64,000 nt of DNA from JACVRX01 sp963831385 (GCA_963831385.1 CAWHPW010000020.1:97672-161671), one strand, 5' to 3'; positions 42,056 through 52,934 are shown, counted from the stretch's first letter. Numbers and translations are program-made. The notes: generated by a model from the letters alone, not told the origin.

Positions 42056-43411
42056 ATGGGCAAGGTTCTCCTCAAGGGCGGGACGGTCCTCTCGGTGGAC
42101 CCAGACGTGGGGGACCTGCCAACAGGGGACGTCTTGATCGAGGACGACCGCATCGCCGGCGTCGAGACGAACATCGACGCCGACGCGGAGGTTCTGGACT
42201 GCGCGGGGAAGATCGTCATTCCGGGCTTCGTCGACACCCATCGGCACACGTGGGAAGCCGCCATTCGAAACTGTGCACCGAACGCAACTCTCGACGACTA
42301 CTTCGTCGAGGTCCTCGACACCTTCGCGCCGCTGTACCGAGCTGAGGACGTCTACGCCAGCAACGTCGCTGGGTCGTTGGAGTGCCTGAACGCCGGCATC
42401 ACGACCCTGGTCGACTGGTCGCACATCAACAACACGCCGGAGCACCCGGACGCCGCGATCCGGGGCCTTCAGGAGACTGGGATCCGGGCCCAATACGCGT
42501 ACGGCAGCGCCAACACGTCGCTGGCGAAGTACTGGTTCTTCAGCGCCGAGGCGATTCCCGGCGACGACGTTCGCCGGGTCAGGGACGCATACTTCTCCTC
42601 CGACGACGGCCTGCTCACCATGGCCTTGGCAACCCGCGGCCCGGGCTTCACCCAGGACCAAGTGGTCCAGGCCGAGTGGGAGATGGCGCGTGAGCTCGGC
42701 ATCCCGGTCACCGTCCATGTCGCGATGGGCCGATTGGCCGGCCGGTACGCGATGGTCGAGCAGCTGGACCGGCTCGGGCTGCTGGGTCCGGACACGACCT
42801 TCATCCACTGCTGCTACTTCAGTGAGCATGAATGGAAGCGCGTCGCCGACACCGGCGGCACCATTTCGATCGCTGCCCAGGTGGAACTGCAGATGGGTCA
42901 CGGCTGGCCGCCGGTGAACAAGAGTTACCAGTTCGGGCTGCGGCCCAGCTTGTCGATCGACGTCGTGACGACGGTGCCGGGTGACATGTTCACCCAGATG
43001 CGTGCGGCCTTCGGCGCCGAACGGGCGCGGGTCAACGCGGTTGCATGGGAGGCCGACACCGGTGTTCCGGACACGATCCTGACGGCGGACAGGCTGCTCG
43101 AGATCGCGACGGCCAACGGTGCCCATGTCGCGGGCCTGGAGGATCGGGTCGGATCTCTCACCCCGGGTAAGAAGGCCGACGTCGTGGTGATCGACGCGAC
43201 CGCGATCAACATGACGCCGATCCATGACCCGGTCGCGGCCGTGACACTGTGCGCCGACGTGTCCAACGTGGAGCACGTCATCGTCGACGGCGAATTCCGA
43301 AAGCGGGACTTCAAACTTCTTGCCGACGTCGGCCGGGCCCGCACGCTGGTCGAGAACGCCCGGGACTACCTGGTCGAAGCTGCGGCGAAGGCGAAGGCAA
43401 CGACCGAGTGA
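42056..43411 (+). CDS. Amidohydrolase (TRZ/ATZ/cytosine-deaminase-like)
   Basis: A 451-residue metal-dependent deaminase or hydrolase. The HxH ligand pair is in FVDTHRHTWEAAIR, a third His in VTVHVAMG, and a fourth region in TFIHCCYFSEHEW. The catalytic Asp is probably in SIDVVTTVPGDMF. The C-terminal VGSLTPGKKADVVVID closes the composite beta-sandwich. An AAGGGAG Shine-Dalgarno sets the ATG at 42056. Relatives deaminate or dechlorinate N-heterocycles such as triazines, guanine or S-adenosylhomocysteine. The real substrate must be judged with the operon. Confidence 0.87.
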   Translation: MGKVLLKGGTVLSVDPDVGDLPTGDVLIEDDRIAGVETNIDADAEVLDCAGKIVIPGFVDTHRHTWEAAIRNCAPNATLDDYFVEVLDTFAPLYRAEDVYASNVAGSLECLNAGITTLVDWSHINNTPEHPDAAIRGLQETGIRAQYAYGSANTSLAKYWFFSAEAIPGDDVRRVRDAYFSSDDGLLTMALATRGPGFTQDQVVQAEWEMARELGIPVTVHVAMGRLAGRYAMVEQLDRLGLLGPDTTFIHCCYFSEHEWKRVADTGGTISIAAQVELQMGHGWPPVNKSYQFGLRPSLSIDVVTTVPGDMFTQMRAAFGAERARVNAVAWEADTGVPDTILTADRLLEIATANGAHVAGLEDRVGSLTPGKKADVVVIDATAINMTPIHDPVAAVTLCADVSNVEHVIVDGEFRKRDFKLLADVGRARTLVENARDYLVEAAAKAKATTE

Positions 43412-44314
43412 GCACCGATCATCTGGTGCGGCTGGCGAACGACGCCGCGTGGGCCGCTGCTGCTGGGCCGCTAGCCGGTTCCAAGGGTTTCCAGGCCTGG
43501 TCGCTCGTCGACTCGTCCACGCCAGCAGTCCACACCGGCTTCGGCCTAGGTCGGCTCGACCCGGGAGGAAGCATTCCCGCCCACGTTCATTCGTACGAGG
43601 AGAGCATGTACGTGCTCCGCGGCGAGGTCGTCGTCCAGACGCCCGGCGAGGCGGTTCTGCTCGGCTCCGGGGATTATGGCTTGATCCCGGTGGGAGTGCC
43701 GCACTCGTTACGCAACGTGGGAGGTCTCGAGACAAGCTGGGCCCGGATGTCCGCACCGACGCCGCGGGTCGAACACGACATGGACACGTTTGTGGTCCCG
43801 GAACTTGCGCTGTCGGAGCCGGCGAGGGCGGACGTCCGCGACCCGCGGACCCGCCGTTACGGACACATAGACCCAGAGAACATGGACCCCGCGCAGCAAA
43901 CCCAGGACCGGCTCGCGGTGTCGGCGAGTATGCGGACCGCCCTGCTCGTCTACAGCGGGATCACCGTGAAGATGATGATCGACTCCGACCTGGGGGCCCA
44001 GCTGTCGACCATGTTCATGGTGCAGTACGAGCCGACGGGGCTGATCGGAGGGCACGACCACCCCTTCGAGGAGACCTACCTCATCCTCGACGGCTCGGTG
44101 GAGGCAACCTTCGATGGCGCATCGTACGCACTCGGCCCCGGGCGACGTCGGGTGGGCGGGAGTGGGGTGCGTCCACTCGTTCCGCCCGGCTGGGGACGAG
44201 CCGGTTCGGTGGCTGGAAACGCAGGCGCCACAGCCACCCAGTCGGCACTCCTACCGCTTCGCCCGGGACTGGGACTATCTGCGGCAGCAACTCGAGACGG
44301 GAGGACCAGGGTGA
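43408..44314 (+). pseudogene. Bicupin, (S)-ureidoglycine-aminohydrolase-like, with a +1 frameshift
   Basis: Two cupin barrels are visible. The first has GGSIPAHVHSYEESMYVLRG and the second GLIGGHDHPFEETYLILDGS, each with the His/Glu metal ligands. At about 44134-44142 (a CGGCCCCGGG run) the coherent frame moves by one and continues PGDVGWAGVGCVHSFRPAG to RDWDYLRQQLETGGPG and the stop. The span is 907 nt, 3n+1. Without the extra base it is a 301-residue bicupin similar in layout to allantoin-pathway ureidoglycine aminohydrolase, although the reaction here is unproven. It is coupled by GTGA to genes on both sides. Confidence 0.78.
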
Positions 44315-45004
44315 TCACCGTCGTCGTCGGTGGGACCAGCGGGATGGGTCTGGAGGTCGCGCGGCATCGCAGTGAGTTCGGCGACGAGGTCATCCTCACC
44401 GGCCGGGACGCGACCAAGTCAGCGGACGTGGCAGCGTCGCTTGAAGGCACTGCCCGGGCAGTGGCGTTCGACCTCACCGAGCCGGCGGCGCATTGCTTCT
44501 GCGCTGGCCGGGATCGATCGGGTAGACCATCTGGTTCTCGCCGCCATCGATCGCGACTCCAACAGTGTTCGCGAGTACGACCTCGAACGTGCGCTGAGCC
44601 TGGTGACACTCAAGCTGGTCGGCTACACCGAGGTCATCCATGCCCTGTCGCCGGTGATGCACGACGATTCCGCGGTCGTGATGTTCGGCGGCCGGGCCAA
44701 AGACCGGCCGTATCCCGGCTCGATCACCGTCTCGACCGTCAACGGTGGCGTCATCGGGATGGTAAACGCGATGGCCCTGGAGCTGGCGCCGATCCGGATC
44801 AACGCCATCCATCCGGGCATCGTCGGCGACAGCCCGTTCTGGGCAGCGAAGCCGGAAGCTGTGCTCGAGGGTTACCGGTCCCGCACACCGACCGGACGGC
44901 TCGCGACGATGGCCGACATCGTGGCGGGGGTCGACTTCCTGCTGGAGAACCGCGGCGTCAACGGCATCCAGCTCTACGTCGACGGTGGCTGGCTGGTCAC
45001 GTGA
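44311..45004 (+). pseudogene. SDR-family protein with a +1 frameshift and without the catalytic Tyr/Lys
   Basis: The start GTG overlaps the bicupin stop. The first frame reads TVVVGGTSGMGLEVARHRS (cofactor loop) to VAFDLTEPA. After about 44480-44497 the frame shifts by one and reads ALAGIDRVDHLVLA, VVMFGGRAKDRPYPG and the C-terminal NGIQLYVDGGW. In the region where YxxxK belongs the sequence is STVNGGVIGMVNAMALELAP, so Tyr and Lys are missing. Such divergent SDRs exist. The span is 694 nt, 3n+1. The shift compensates that of the bicupin, which leaves a misleading open frame of 875 codons through three genes. Confidence 0.72.
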
Positions 45005-45876
45005 GCGGGCCGATGCGGGTTTCCGTCGTCGGCACCGGGCGGATGGGGTCGGCGATGGTCGGCCGGCTGGTTGACGCCGGACACGACGTCACGGTGTTCA
45101 ACCGCACCCGATCACGGGCCGAACCCGTCGCGGCCGCGTACAGCGTCGCGATCGCCCCGACCCCACGAGCCGCGGCGTCGGCCGCCGACGTGGTCATCGT
45201 GTCGCTCGCCGACGACGCCGCGCTTCGCGACGCCTATCTCGGGCCGGACGGGCTCGTCGCCGGGCTCCCCGCCGGGACGGTGGTGGCCGACACCAGCACT
45301 GTTGACCCCGCCACGATCGTGACGCTCGGCGAGGATGTCGACCGCGTCGGTGCCGCGCTGATCGACACGCCCGTCTCCGGCAGCGTCTCTACCGTGCAGA
45401 GCGGGCAGCTACTGGTGCTGGCCGGCGGCGACGAGGCCGCCTTGCGCCGGGCTCGGCCGGCGCTCGACGCCTTCGCCAGCCGGGTGATCTCGCTGGGTCC
45501 GCTTGGGTCGGGCGCGACGATGAAGCTGGTCGTCAACGCCATCGTGCACGGGCTCAACGCGGCATTGGCCGAGGCGCTGGTGCTGGCCGAGAAGGCCGGC
45601 GTCGAGCGCTCCGCTGCCTACGAAGTGATCGCTTCGAGCGCAGTTGCCGCACCCTTCGTCCTGTACAAGCGGGATGCATACGAACACCCCGGCGACACAC
45701 CCGTTGCCTTCGCCCTCGACCTCGTCGCCAAAGACCTGGAACTCGCCGCCGGGCTGGCTGCGCGAGTCGGCGCGGACGTGCCGCAGCTCGCAACGAACCG
45801 CGCGGTGGTCCAGCGTGCACTCGATGCCGGCCTTGGTCAGGGCGACCTCAGCGCCATCGCGACGCTCCTCCGGTGA
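45001..45876 (+). CDS. 3-hydroxyisobutyrate-dehydrogenase-like oxidoreductase
   Basis: A 291-residue beta-hydroxyacid dehydrogenase (287 if it starts at ATG 45013). The Rossmann motif is VSVVGTGRMGSAMVGRLVDAG, substrate binding is in DTPVSGSVSTVQSGQLLVLAGG, and the catalytic Lys is in GATMKLVVNAI. It oxidises a beta-hydroxy acid to a semialdehyde or the reverse (tartronate-semialdehyde reductase is one member). It is the last gene of the operon and abuts the convergent glutaminase stop to stop. Confidence 0.87.
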   Translation: MSGPMRVSVVGTGRMGSAMVGRLVDAGHDVTVFNRTRSRAEPVAAAYSVAIAPTPRAAASAADVVIVSLADDAALRDAYLGPDGLVAGLPAGTVVADTSTVDPATIVTLGEDVDRVGAALIDTPVSGSVSTVQSGQLLVLAGGDEAALRRARPALDAFASRVISLGPLGSGATMKLVVNAIVHGLNAALAEALVLAEKAGVERSAAYEVIASSAVAAPFVLYKRDAYEHPGDTPVAFALDLVAKDLELAAGLAARVGADVPQLATNRAVVQRALDAGLGQGDLSAIATLLR

Positions 45877-46884
45877 TCACGCGCCCTCAGGCTCCGAGGC
45901 GAACAAGCTCAGCCCCAGCCGTCGAGCCAAGAACCGCGATGCGAGCTGCCCCTTGACGCTATTACCAGCGCCGTCCAGCGGTGGGGCAAAGGTGCCGATG
46001 CCACCCTTGCCGGGGGCGATGGTGACGATCCCGCCGCCGATACCGCTCTTTCCTGGCACGCCGACGTCGTAGAGCCAGTCGCCGGACGTTTCGTACATGC
46101 CCGCGGTCGTCATCACAGCGAGCACGTAATGGCAGACGACGGCGTCGACGACCCGGGTCTTGGTGAGCGGGTTCACGCCACCATCGGCGACGGTGGCGCC
46201 CATGATCGCCAGATCGGTTGCGTTCACGCTCAGGGAGCAGAGCCGGGTGTAGAGGTCCAGCGCGTCAGCCGGGTCGCAATGGATAAGGCCATAGCTCTCC
46301 AGCAAATTGGCCAGGCCACGGTTTCGGTGGTTCGTCCCCGAGGCTGACGCATAGACCTCTTCGTCCAGGGAGAGCGTCCGGCCCGCGAACCGGGACAGGC
46401 CGTCGCGGATGAACCGCCATTTCGCCTCGACAGTATCGCCGGGCGTCAGGCTCGTCGTGGCAATCGCTCCGGCGTTCACCATGGGATTCGTCCTGCCATC
46501 CGCGCTGCGTTCGACGGCCGCGTACGAGTTGAACGGCAGCCCGGTGGCATTGACCCCAAGTCGCTTCCGGGCCTCCACTGCGCCCAAGAACTGACAGACC
46601 AGGGCGAACACGAACGGCTTGGCCACGCTCATGATCGCGAACTCGTGCCCGGCGTCACCCGCTGTGTAGACGTTGCCGCTCGTTCCGACCGCACAGATGC
46701 CGAACAGGTGGCTCGGTACTCTCGCCAGCGCCGGATAGACCTGGGCGTTCTCTCCGTCAGCGATCGACCGGTAACGCTCGTGCGCCTCGTCGACCCAGTG
46801 CTGGATCTGCGCGGGGGTCGGCAGATGCCCGGTAGAGACGTACCAGGACTCGGCCTCGACGTCGGCTTCGGGTTGCATTCCCAT
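45877..46884 (-). CDS. glsA: Glutaminase
   Basis: A 335-residue glutaminase of the beta-lactamase-like fold. The catalytic Ser-x-x-Lys is in FAIMSVAKPFVFAL near residue 86. NPMVNAGAIATTS, the central YASASGTNHRNRGLANLL and GKSGIGGGIVTIAPGKGGIG are family hallmarks. It hydrolyses glutamine to glutamate and ammonia. The length is normal. Its placement opposite a nitrogen-compound operon may reflect ammonia recycling, but it is on the other strand and not part of that operon. Confidence 0.93.
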   Translation of the reverse strand: MGMQPEADVEAESWYVSTGHLPTPAQIQHWVDEAHERYRSIADGENAQVYPALARVPSHLFGICAVGTSGNVYTAGDAGHEFAIMSVAKPFVFALVCQFLGAVEARKRLGVNATGLPFNSYAAVERSADGRTNPMVNAGAIATTSLTPGDTVEAKWRFIRDGLSRFAGRTLSLDEEVYASASGTNHRNRGLANLLESYGLIHCDPADALDLYTRLCSLSVNATDLAIMGATVADGGVNPLTKTRVVDAVVCHYVLAVMTTAGMYETSGDWLYDVGVPGKSGIGGGIVTIAPGKGGIGTFAPPLDGAGNSVKGQLASRFLARRLGLSLFASEPEGA

Positions 46885-46939
46885 GCGGTCTCCCAGGGTG
46901 GCGTTCGGCGCAACACTGCTACGTGCACATACTGGCGAG

Positions 46940-47563
46940 GTGGAGGCGAGCCTCGTCTACGCCTGCCGTATTGCTGGCGTCTCGAATGTCCGGGTCCTGG
47001 AGGCCGTCGGCGCTGTCCCTCGTGCGGCCTTCGTCCCGGTTGAGCTCGTGGACAGGCCGACGACGACTGGCCGCTGCTGATCCCGCACGGCCAGGTGACA
47101 ACCAGCCGTCACTCGTGGCCGGATGATCGAGGCTTGGAGCTCTCCGGCACCGAGCGGGTGCTCGAGGTCGGGACGGCTACGGGTGGCAGACCGCGCTGCT
47201 GGCCCGCCTCGCGGAAGAGGTATGGAGCGTGGAACGATTCGCGGACATCGCCGAGACGGCCCGGGAGAATCTCCGACGGCACGGCGCGGAGCCTGCCATG
47301 TGGTCGTCGGAGACGGCACCGAAGGCCTCGCCGAGCACTCTCCGTTCGACGCGATCCTCGTCGCCGCAGCGTTCCCGACGGTTCCGCCGCCGCTCATCAC
47401 CCAGCTAACCGACGGCGGGCGGCTGGTGATGCCGATGGGGCCGGGCGGGCAGGACACCGTGGTCCAGTTCGTGAAGGCCGGCGATCGACTGCTCCACACT
47501 CGCGATGTCGTCCTGGCGCACTTCGTCCGGCTCGTCGGGCGGCACGGCTTCGACAACGGCTGA
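46940..47563 (+). pseudogene. Protein-L-isoaspartate O-methyltransferase, broken by several frameshifts
   Basis: Pieces of a PCMT lie in order in alternating frames. They are VLEAVGAVPRAAFVPVELVD, then DDDWPLLIPHGQVTTSR, then SGTERVLEVGTATG (SAM motif), then WQTALLARLAEEVWSVERFA, then VVVGDGTEGLAEHSPFDAIL and GGRLVMPMGPGGQD to the stop. At least three single-base frame changes (near 47050, 47180 and 47300) are needed to join them. The C-terminus GRHGFDNG is intact. The coding texture is still good, so decay is recent or the errors are technical. The GTG start is a guess; an ATG at 46883 is also in frame. Confidence 0.7.
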
Positions 47564-47902
47564 GCGCTGTTTGGCGAGGTCACTGCGAAGGAAGTCGCGC
47601 AGGCCCGACGACTCTTGACGTGAGCAGAGCTCTGCCTCGTCGAGGTTCCCTCCCGCGCAGTCCCTTCGACTTCATTGGCACGCTGCGCGGTTCCACGAAT
47701 CCGGCGAACCGGGCATGATAGCGACATCTGAGCGTGCCAATCGCAACAATTCGACGTGCCAATGCACAATGAGGCTCTTCTCGAGGTAGTGACCTAGATC
47801 GGTTCCATCCTCGATGCGACCGCGCTATTACCGGACCGTGACCGCGGACGCGGAACGGTATGGTCAATGGCAGCGCGTGGCACGGATCGGGGCGATGAGG
47901 CC
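47564..47902. other. Upstream region of the BTAD-nSTAND-WD40 gene
   Basis: This holds the three-part repeat described at 47676-47761. No separate coding frame with a convincing start or domain is seen, and no clear -35/-10 pair. The A/T content is slightly higher around 47735-47790, as in promoters. Confidence 0.5.
47676..47761 (+). promoter_or_regulatory. Three-part repeat (copy A): TGGCACG - 50 nt - CGTGCCA - 15 nt - CGTGCCA
   Basis: TGGCACG at 47676-47682 is followed after exactly 50 nt by CGTGCCA at 47733-47739 and 22 bp further by CGTGCCA at 47755-47761. The two direct copies extend to CGTGCCAAT. A period of 22 bp, two helical turns, is what SARP regulators often bind. The gene that starts 141 bp downstream encodes a BTAD/SARP-type protein, so autoregulation is plausible. 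An element of identical geometry lies at 53394-53479. Confidence 0.6.
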
Positions 47903-50900
47903 ATGCCGCGGAATCTTGGGCGGTTCAATCGGCCGAGGCTGGACTTTTCGGTCCTCGGGCCGCTGCAGGTGCGCGGAGAATCTGGGCCGGTCGACCTGCC
48001 GAGCCCAATGGAGCGCGCGCTGCTCGCCCATCTGGTGGCTCGGGCCGGCCGGACGGTGAGCACGGACGAGCTCATCGACACCATCTGGGGCGAAGCGCCA
48101 CCGCGCACGGCCGACAAGGCGCTGCAGAATCATGTGCTGCGGCTGCGCAACGTCCTGGAACCAGAACGCAACGGATCTCCCGTCCTACTGGTTACCGACG
48201 GATCTGGATATCGGCTGGACGTCGTCGACGACGCCATAGACGCGCGACGGTTCGAGCGGCTGGTTACGCTCGGTCGTCGGGCATACCAGGAGGGCCGCAT
48301 CGACGCGGCCGCGAGGACCCTGGCCGACGCGCTTGAATTGTGGCGCGGCTCCGCATACGCGGGTTTGGAGTCGACCCCATTCGGCGGCAGCGAGGCCCGG
48401 CGGCTGGAGGAGCTGCGGCTGGTCGCGCTCGAGGACCGGATCGCCGCCGATCTGGATCTGGGGCGTGCGCGAGAAACGGTCGCCGAGTTGGAGTCGCTGG
48501 TCCACGAGCATCCGCTGCGGGAACGGTTTTGGCAGCTACTGGTTCTTGCGCTCTACCGCGCCGACCGGCAAGCAGACGCCCTGGCGGCGTACTCGCGGGC
48601 AGAGACGTACTCGACGAGGAACTCGGCGTCGAACCGAGCCCGGACCTCCGCCGCCTGCAGTTGCAGGTCCTGGAGCAGGACAGTGCGCTGCTGGCCAAGG
48701 TCCGCACGCCGACGCTTCCCGACGCGCTTGTTCCGCCACCCGGCCTGTTTGTCGGACGAGTCAGCGAGCTTGCGACCTTGCGGGCCGCTTGGCAGCGAGT
48801 GAGCGCCGACGCACGACGCCAGCACAGTCGTTCTTCGCGGCCCTCGCGCCGCGGGGGTGACCCGGCTGGCAGCGCAGTTCGCCGCGGAGCTGGCCGATCA
48901 GGGTGTCGACGTCGAGCACAACGCGGATGGCCGGCCGTCAGCCGAACCGGCGACGGCCTCGACGCTGAGCGTCGTCGACGCCCGAGGCTTGGCGATCGGC
49001 GAGCTGGAGTCAGCCCTGCTGGCCGGTCCAGTCGAGGGTCCGCGGCTCACTGTCGTACTCGCTGCGCCGAACGCTGCCATCCCTCCGGGCGCGGAGGCTA
49101 TCGACGTCGGCTCGCTCAATACCGACGAGGTGCGGGCGATCCTCGCCACGTATGTCGATGACGCGGTGGCCGACGAGGTGCTCCCAGAAGTGCTGCGAAC
49201 CTCGGGTGGTTTGCCAGGGCGTGTTCACGACGAAGCGCTGTCCGTCGCACGTCAACGAGCGGCGGCAGTGGTCAGCGGAGCCGCGACGTGGGCCGGGCTG
49301 GTCGGCAGCGATCTCGATGCCGCGCGGGCTGATCTGCGGCAGGGCGTGACGCGATACCGAGAGGTCATCGAGCGTCAGTTGGTTGTCGAACCCGGCACGT
49401 GTCCGTGGAAGGGTCTGGTGGCGTACGGGGTGGCCGATGCGCCGTGGTTCGCCGGTCGGGAGCGGCTGGTGGCTGAGCTGCTGACCCGCCTCGCATCGGC
49501 CCGCCTGGTCGCGCTGGTCGGTGGTTCCGGCAGCGGCAAGTCCTCACTCCTCCATGCGGGCCTGCTGGCGTCGTTGCAGGCCGGAGCGCTCCCCAGTAGC
49601 GAGAGCTGGGTGCCACTCGTGATGCGCCCGGGGCCTCATCCGATGCGGGAGTTGGTTCGCGAGGCACTCCGCGGCGCCGACAGGGATCGCGACCAAGTAG
49701 CAGAACTACTCGAGCGGGTGGTGTTCGACGAGCCCGAGGAGTCGCGCGTGGTCCTCGTGGTGGACCAGTTCGAAGAGGTATGGACGGCGTGCACGGACAC
49801 CACTGAGCGCGAGTCATTCCTCGACGCTCTCGCCGAGGTGGTCGACTCGACATCCCGGTGCACTGTCGTCCTCAGCGTGCGGGCCGACCATGTTGCCGGC
49901 CTCGCCGACCAGCCGGTGCTTGCGCAGGCGCTCGCAGACGCCACCGTGCTCATTGGGGCTCCGACCGCCGCCGAGGTCCGTAGGGCAGTCGAGCACCCCG
50001 CCGGACTGGCTGGACTCGTGCTCGAGGTCGGGCTGGCCGACGCACTGGTAGACGACGCGGGAGACGAACCTGGTTCGCTGCCGCTGCTGTCGACGGCACT
50101 CGCCGAGCTGTGGGATCACCGGGACGGCCGACGGCTCACGCTCGAGGCGTACGCGGAAAGCGGCGGGCTCCGGGGGGCGGTGGCCCGCATCGCCGAGCGA
50201 GCGTACGGCGAACTGGACGATAGGGATCGCACGGCGGCCCGGGTGCTGCTGCTTCGGTTGGCCGGGCCGGGAGAAGGCGACGCGGTGACTCGCCGGCGGG
50301 TTCCGCTCGCCGAGCTGGCTGCGCTGCCCGACCCGCGGGTGCGCGCAGTGGTCGAACCGCTCGCGGCCGCCCGGCTACTGACCTTCGACGCCGGTTATGT
50401 CGAGGTTGCTCACGAGGCGCTGTTCCGAGAGTGGCCACGCCTGCGGACATGGTTAGAGGAGCATGCCGCCGCGCGGGCGGTGCAGCGCCGGCTGGTCCAG
50501 GCGGCCGCCGAGTGGGATGACGGCGGCCGTGAGCCGACCGAGCTGTGGCGCGGCGGCCGGCTGGCTGCCGGCCTGGAGTTCGCGGCCGCCTACCCGGACG
50601 AGGTGACGATCGTCGAACGCGCTTTCCTCGACGCGGGCCAGGCCCAACTCGACGCGGAACGCCGGGAGGCCGAAGAGCGCGCGGCTACGGCGACCAAGCA
50701 GAACCGGCGGCTGCGCTGGCTACTCGGAGGGTTGGGCGTTTTCCTGGCCGTTGCCCTGGTCGCTGGGGGCCTGGCCGTACGGGCGCAGTCGCGGGCCGAG
50801 CAAGAGTCGTCGCGCGCGGAGCAAGAGGCCCGAACGGCCACGGCTCGGGAATTGGCCGCCTCCGCCGTGGCGAACCTCGAAGCCGACCCGGAGCTCGCGG

Positions 50901-52928
50901 TCCTACTGGCCAGGCGCGCGGTGGAGCACACCCGGGAGGTCGACGGGAGCGTCCTTCCGGAGGCGGAGGAGGCGCTGCATCGGGCCGTTGTGTCGTCTCG
51001 GATCGTGGCCACATATCCCGGACCTCGGTGGCACGCGTGGACTGGAGCCCGGACGGTTCCATGTTCGTCAGCGAAGGCCCAGAGGGCACCGGCATGGTCG
51101 ACGTCCGAGATCCGGAATCAGGCCAGTCGCTGCGCTCCTGGAAAGGCCACGACGAAGACGTGAACGACGTCTACTTCGGCCTCGACGGCACACTCGCAAC
51201 GCACTGGCGATGACGGTGCCGCCGTGGCCTGGAATCCGACATACCGGTGACAGAAGTGGGCCGGATCCAGGGACCGACTCGGGCGCGGTGTGGGGGCCGT
51301 CCGCTCAGCGAGGATGGCTCGCTGTTGAGCGCCGCCTGGCGAAGAGGATGGCGCGCGGGTGATCGACCTGCGGACCGGGCGACTCGTGCGTGAGATCAGG
51401 CTCGATGGTGGCGCGGCTTCGACGGCACTGAGTCCCGACGGAACGCGGGTCGCTGTCGGCAGCTGGGAGGACCTCATCGGTAGTGGTCGTGGACCTGACA
51501 TCCGGTCGCGAGCTACTTCTTCCTGGCGGCTTCGACTGGAACGTCGGTCAGGCTCGCCTGGAGCCCCGACGGCCGCTGGATCGCCGCAGTCGGGGACGTC
51601 TGATGCGCGCATGTGGGACGCGACGACCGGAACGCTGCGAGCCGTGCTGCGGGGACACACGTCGTTCACCTAGGAATCGACTGGAGCGCCGACTCGGCCA
51701 GGATCGCGACCGGCAAGCGTCGACGGAACCGCGAAGATCTGGGAGATCACCGAGGACGGGCGCGCAGGAGGTGCTGTCGCTGTCGGCGGCGGGGACGCGC
51801 ACGAGGGGTGGTCGGGGTCGCGTTCTCGCCGGACGGTCGGCGTCTCATAGTCGGTGACGAGACCATCAGCGCCGTCACGATCTTCGATGTGGGCCTGACT
51901 GGAAACGCGGAATGGGCAAACGTCCCGGCGCCATCTGGCGTTCACCGGGGTCGACTTCTTCCCGGACGGGGCGGCGATTCGTCGCTAGCAGCGAGGGAGG
52001 ATCCCGAACCGTGGTCCGGCGGCCATCTGGGATCCAGAGACGGGTCGCTCCCTCGGCGGTACGGGCAATCACGGGCCGCGCGGACGAACCGGCGACCGGC
52101 ACCCACGTCTACCACGTCGATGTCAGCCCGGACGGTGCACTGATCGCGACTGCCAGCGACGAGTCCGTGAAGGTCTGGGATGCAGCGACCAGGCGCTGAG
52201 GTCTTCGGGTATGCGCGCCAGGCGCGTCCGGCGCGACATCGACTGGAGCCCAGACGGCTCGTTGCTCGCGGTCACCGGATCGAACGACGGCGTCACCATC
52301 GATCTTCGACCGAGCCGGCGGTGATCGGCCGGGTACAGCGAAGCGGAGGTTTCTCGCGAGTCCCGGTGTTCAGCTCGATAGCGCGTGGATCGCCACGAGC
52401 CGGGACGCTGTGCCCGGTGCCCCGCGGTCGGCGGTATACGGCGTGACCGATCTGGGACTGGCGCACTGGTGAGGCGGTGACGACGTTGGAGGAAGCCTGG
52501 GCGGATGGCCTGGCCTTCGCCCGGACGGCTCCAAACTCGCCACGCACCGAGCCGGCCATCTGGGATCCACGAACGGGCCAGCTGCGTGGCAGCCGCTGAT
52601 CTGGCCATACCGGCGGTGTCATGGGACGTGGCATTCAGCCCGGATGGCAGCGACTGTCGCAACGGCGGGCCAGGACGGAACCGTACGGCTCTGGGACGCC
52701 GAGTCCGGGGTGCAGCGCACTCGCCCTCCGCGGCCACATCGGTGTCGGCTCACGCGGTGGCAGTTCAGCCCGGACGGGACGAAGTTGGCATCGACCGGCG
52801 CGGACGGCGTCGTTCGCGTGTGGGCGCTCGACCTCGACGACCTGCTGCGCATCGCCGGTGAGAACGTGAAGCGCGACCTCACACCGGCCGAGTGCCGGCA
52901 ATACCTGCACGTCGATACCTGCTCCTGA
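47903..52928 (+). pseudogene. BTAD (SARP-type) - nSTAND ATPase - WD40 regulator, interrupted by many frameshifts
   Basis: One large gene in order. A winged-helix plus BTAD transcriptional domain comes first (FSVLGPLQVRGESGPVDLPS, DALELWRGSAYAGLE). A STAND-type ATPase follows, with Walker A VALVGGSGSGKSSLLHAGLL near 49515 and the Walker B-like VVLVVDQFEEVW near 49755. Next come a membrane helix (WLLGGLGVFLAVALVAGGLAV) near 50720-50780 and WD40 repeats (VDWSPDGSMFVS, VSPDGALIATASDESVKVWD, FSPDGTKLASTGADGVVRVW) to the stop. A base is missing near 48600 and one is extra near 48820, so the frame recovers. After about 51020 I count eight or more changes. The start may be ATG 47867. Restored length is about 1675 codons. 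Confidence 0.82.
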
Positions 52929-52934
52929 CCCTCA

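Noticed and set aside
43249..45876. Plus-strand frame of 875 codons that looks like a cupin-SDR-dehydrogenase fusion
   Set aside because: Two compensating frame changes create it. Its middle part is meaningless sequence, while the coherent SDR lies in another frame.
52644..52928. Separate small WD40 protein
   Set aside because: It is the last repeat of the large BTAD-STAND-WD40 gene in its own frame after a frameshift, not an independent gene.
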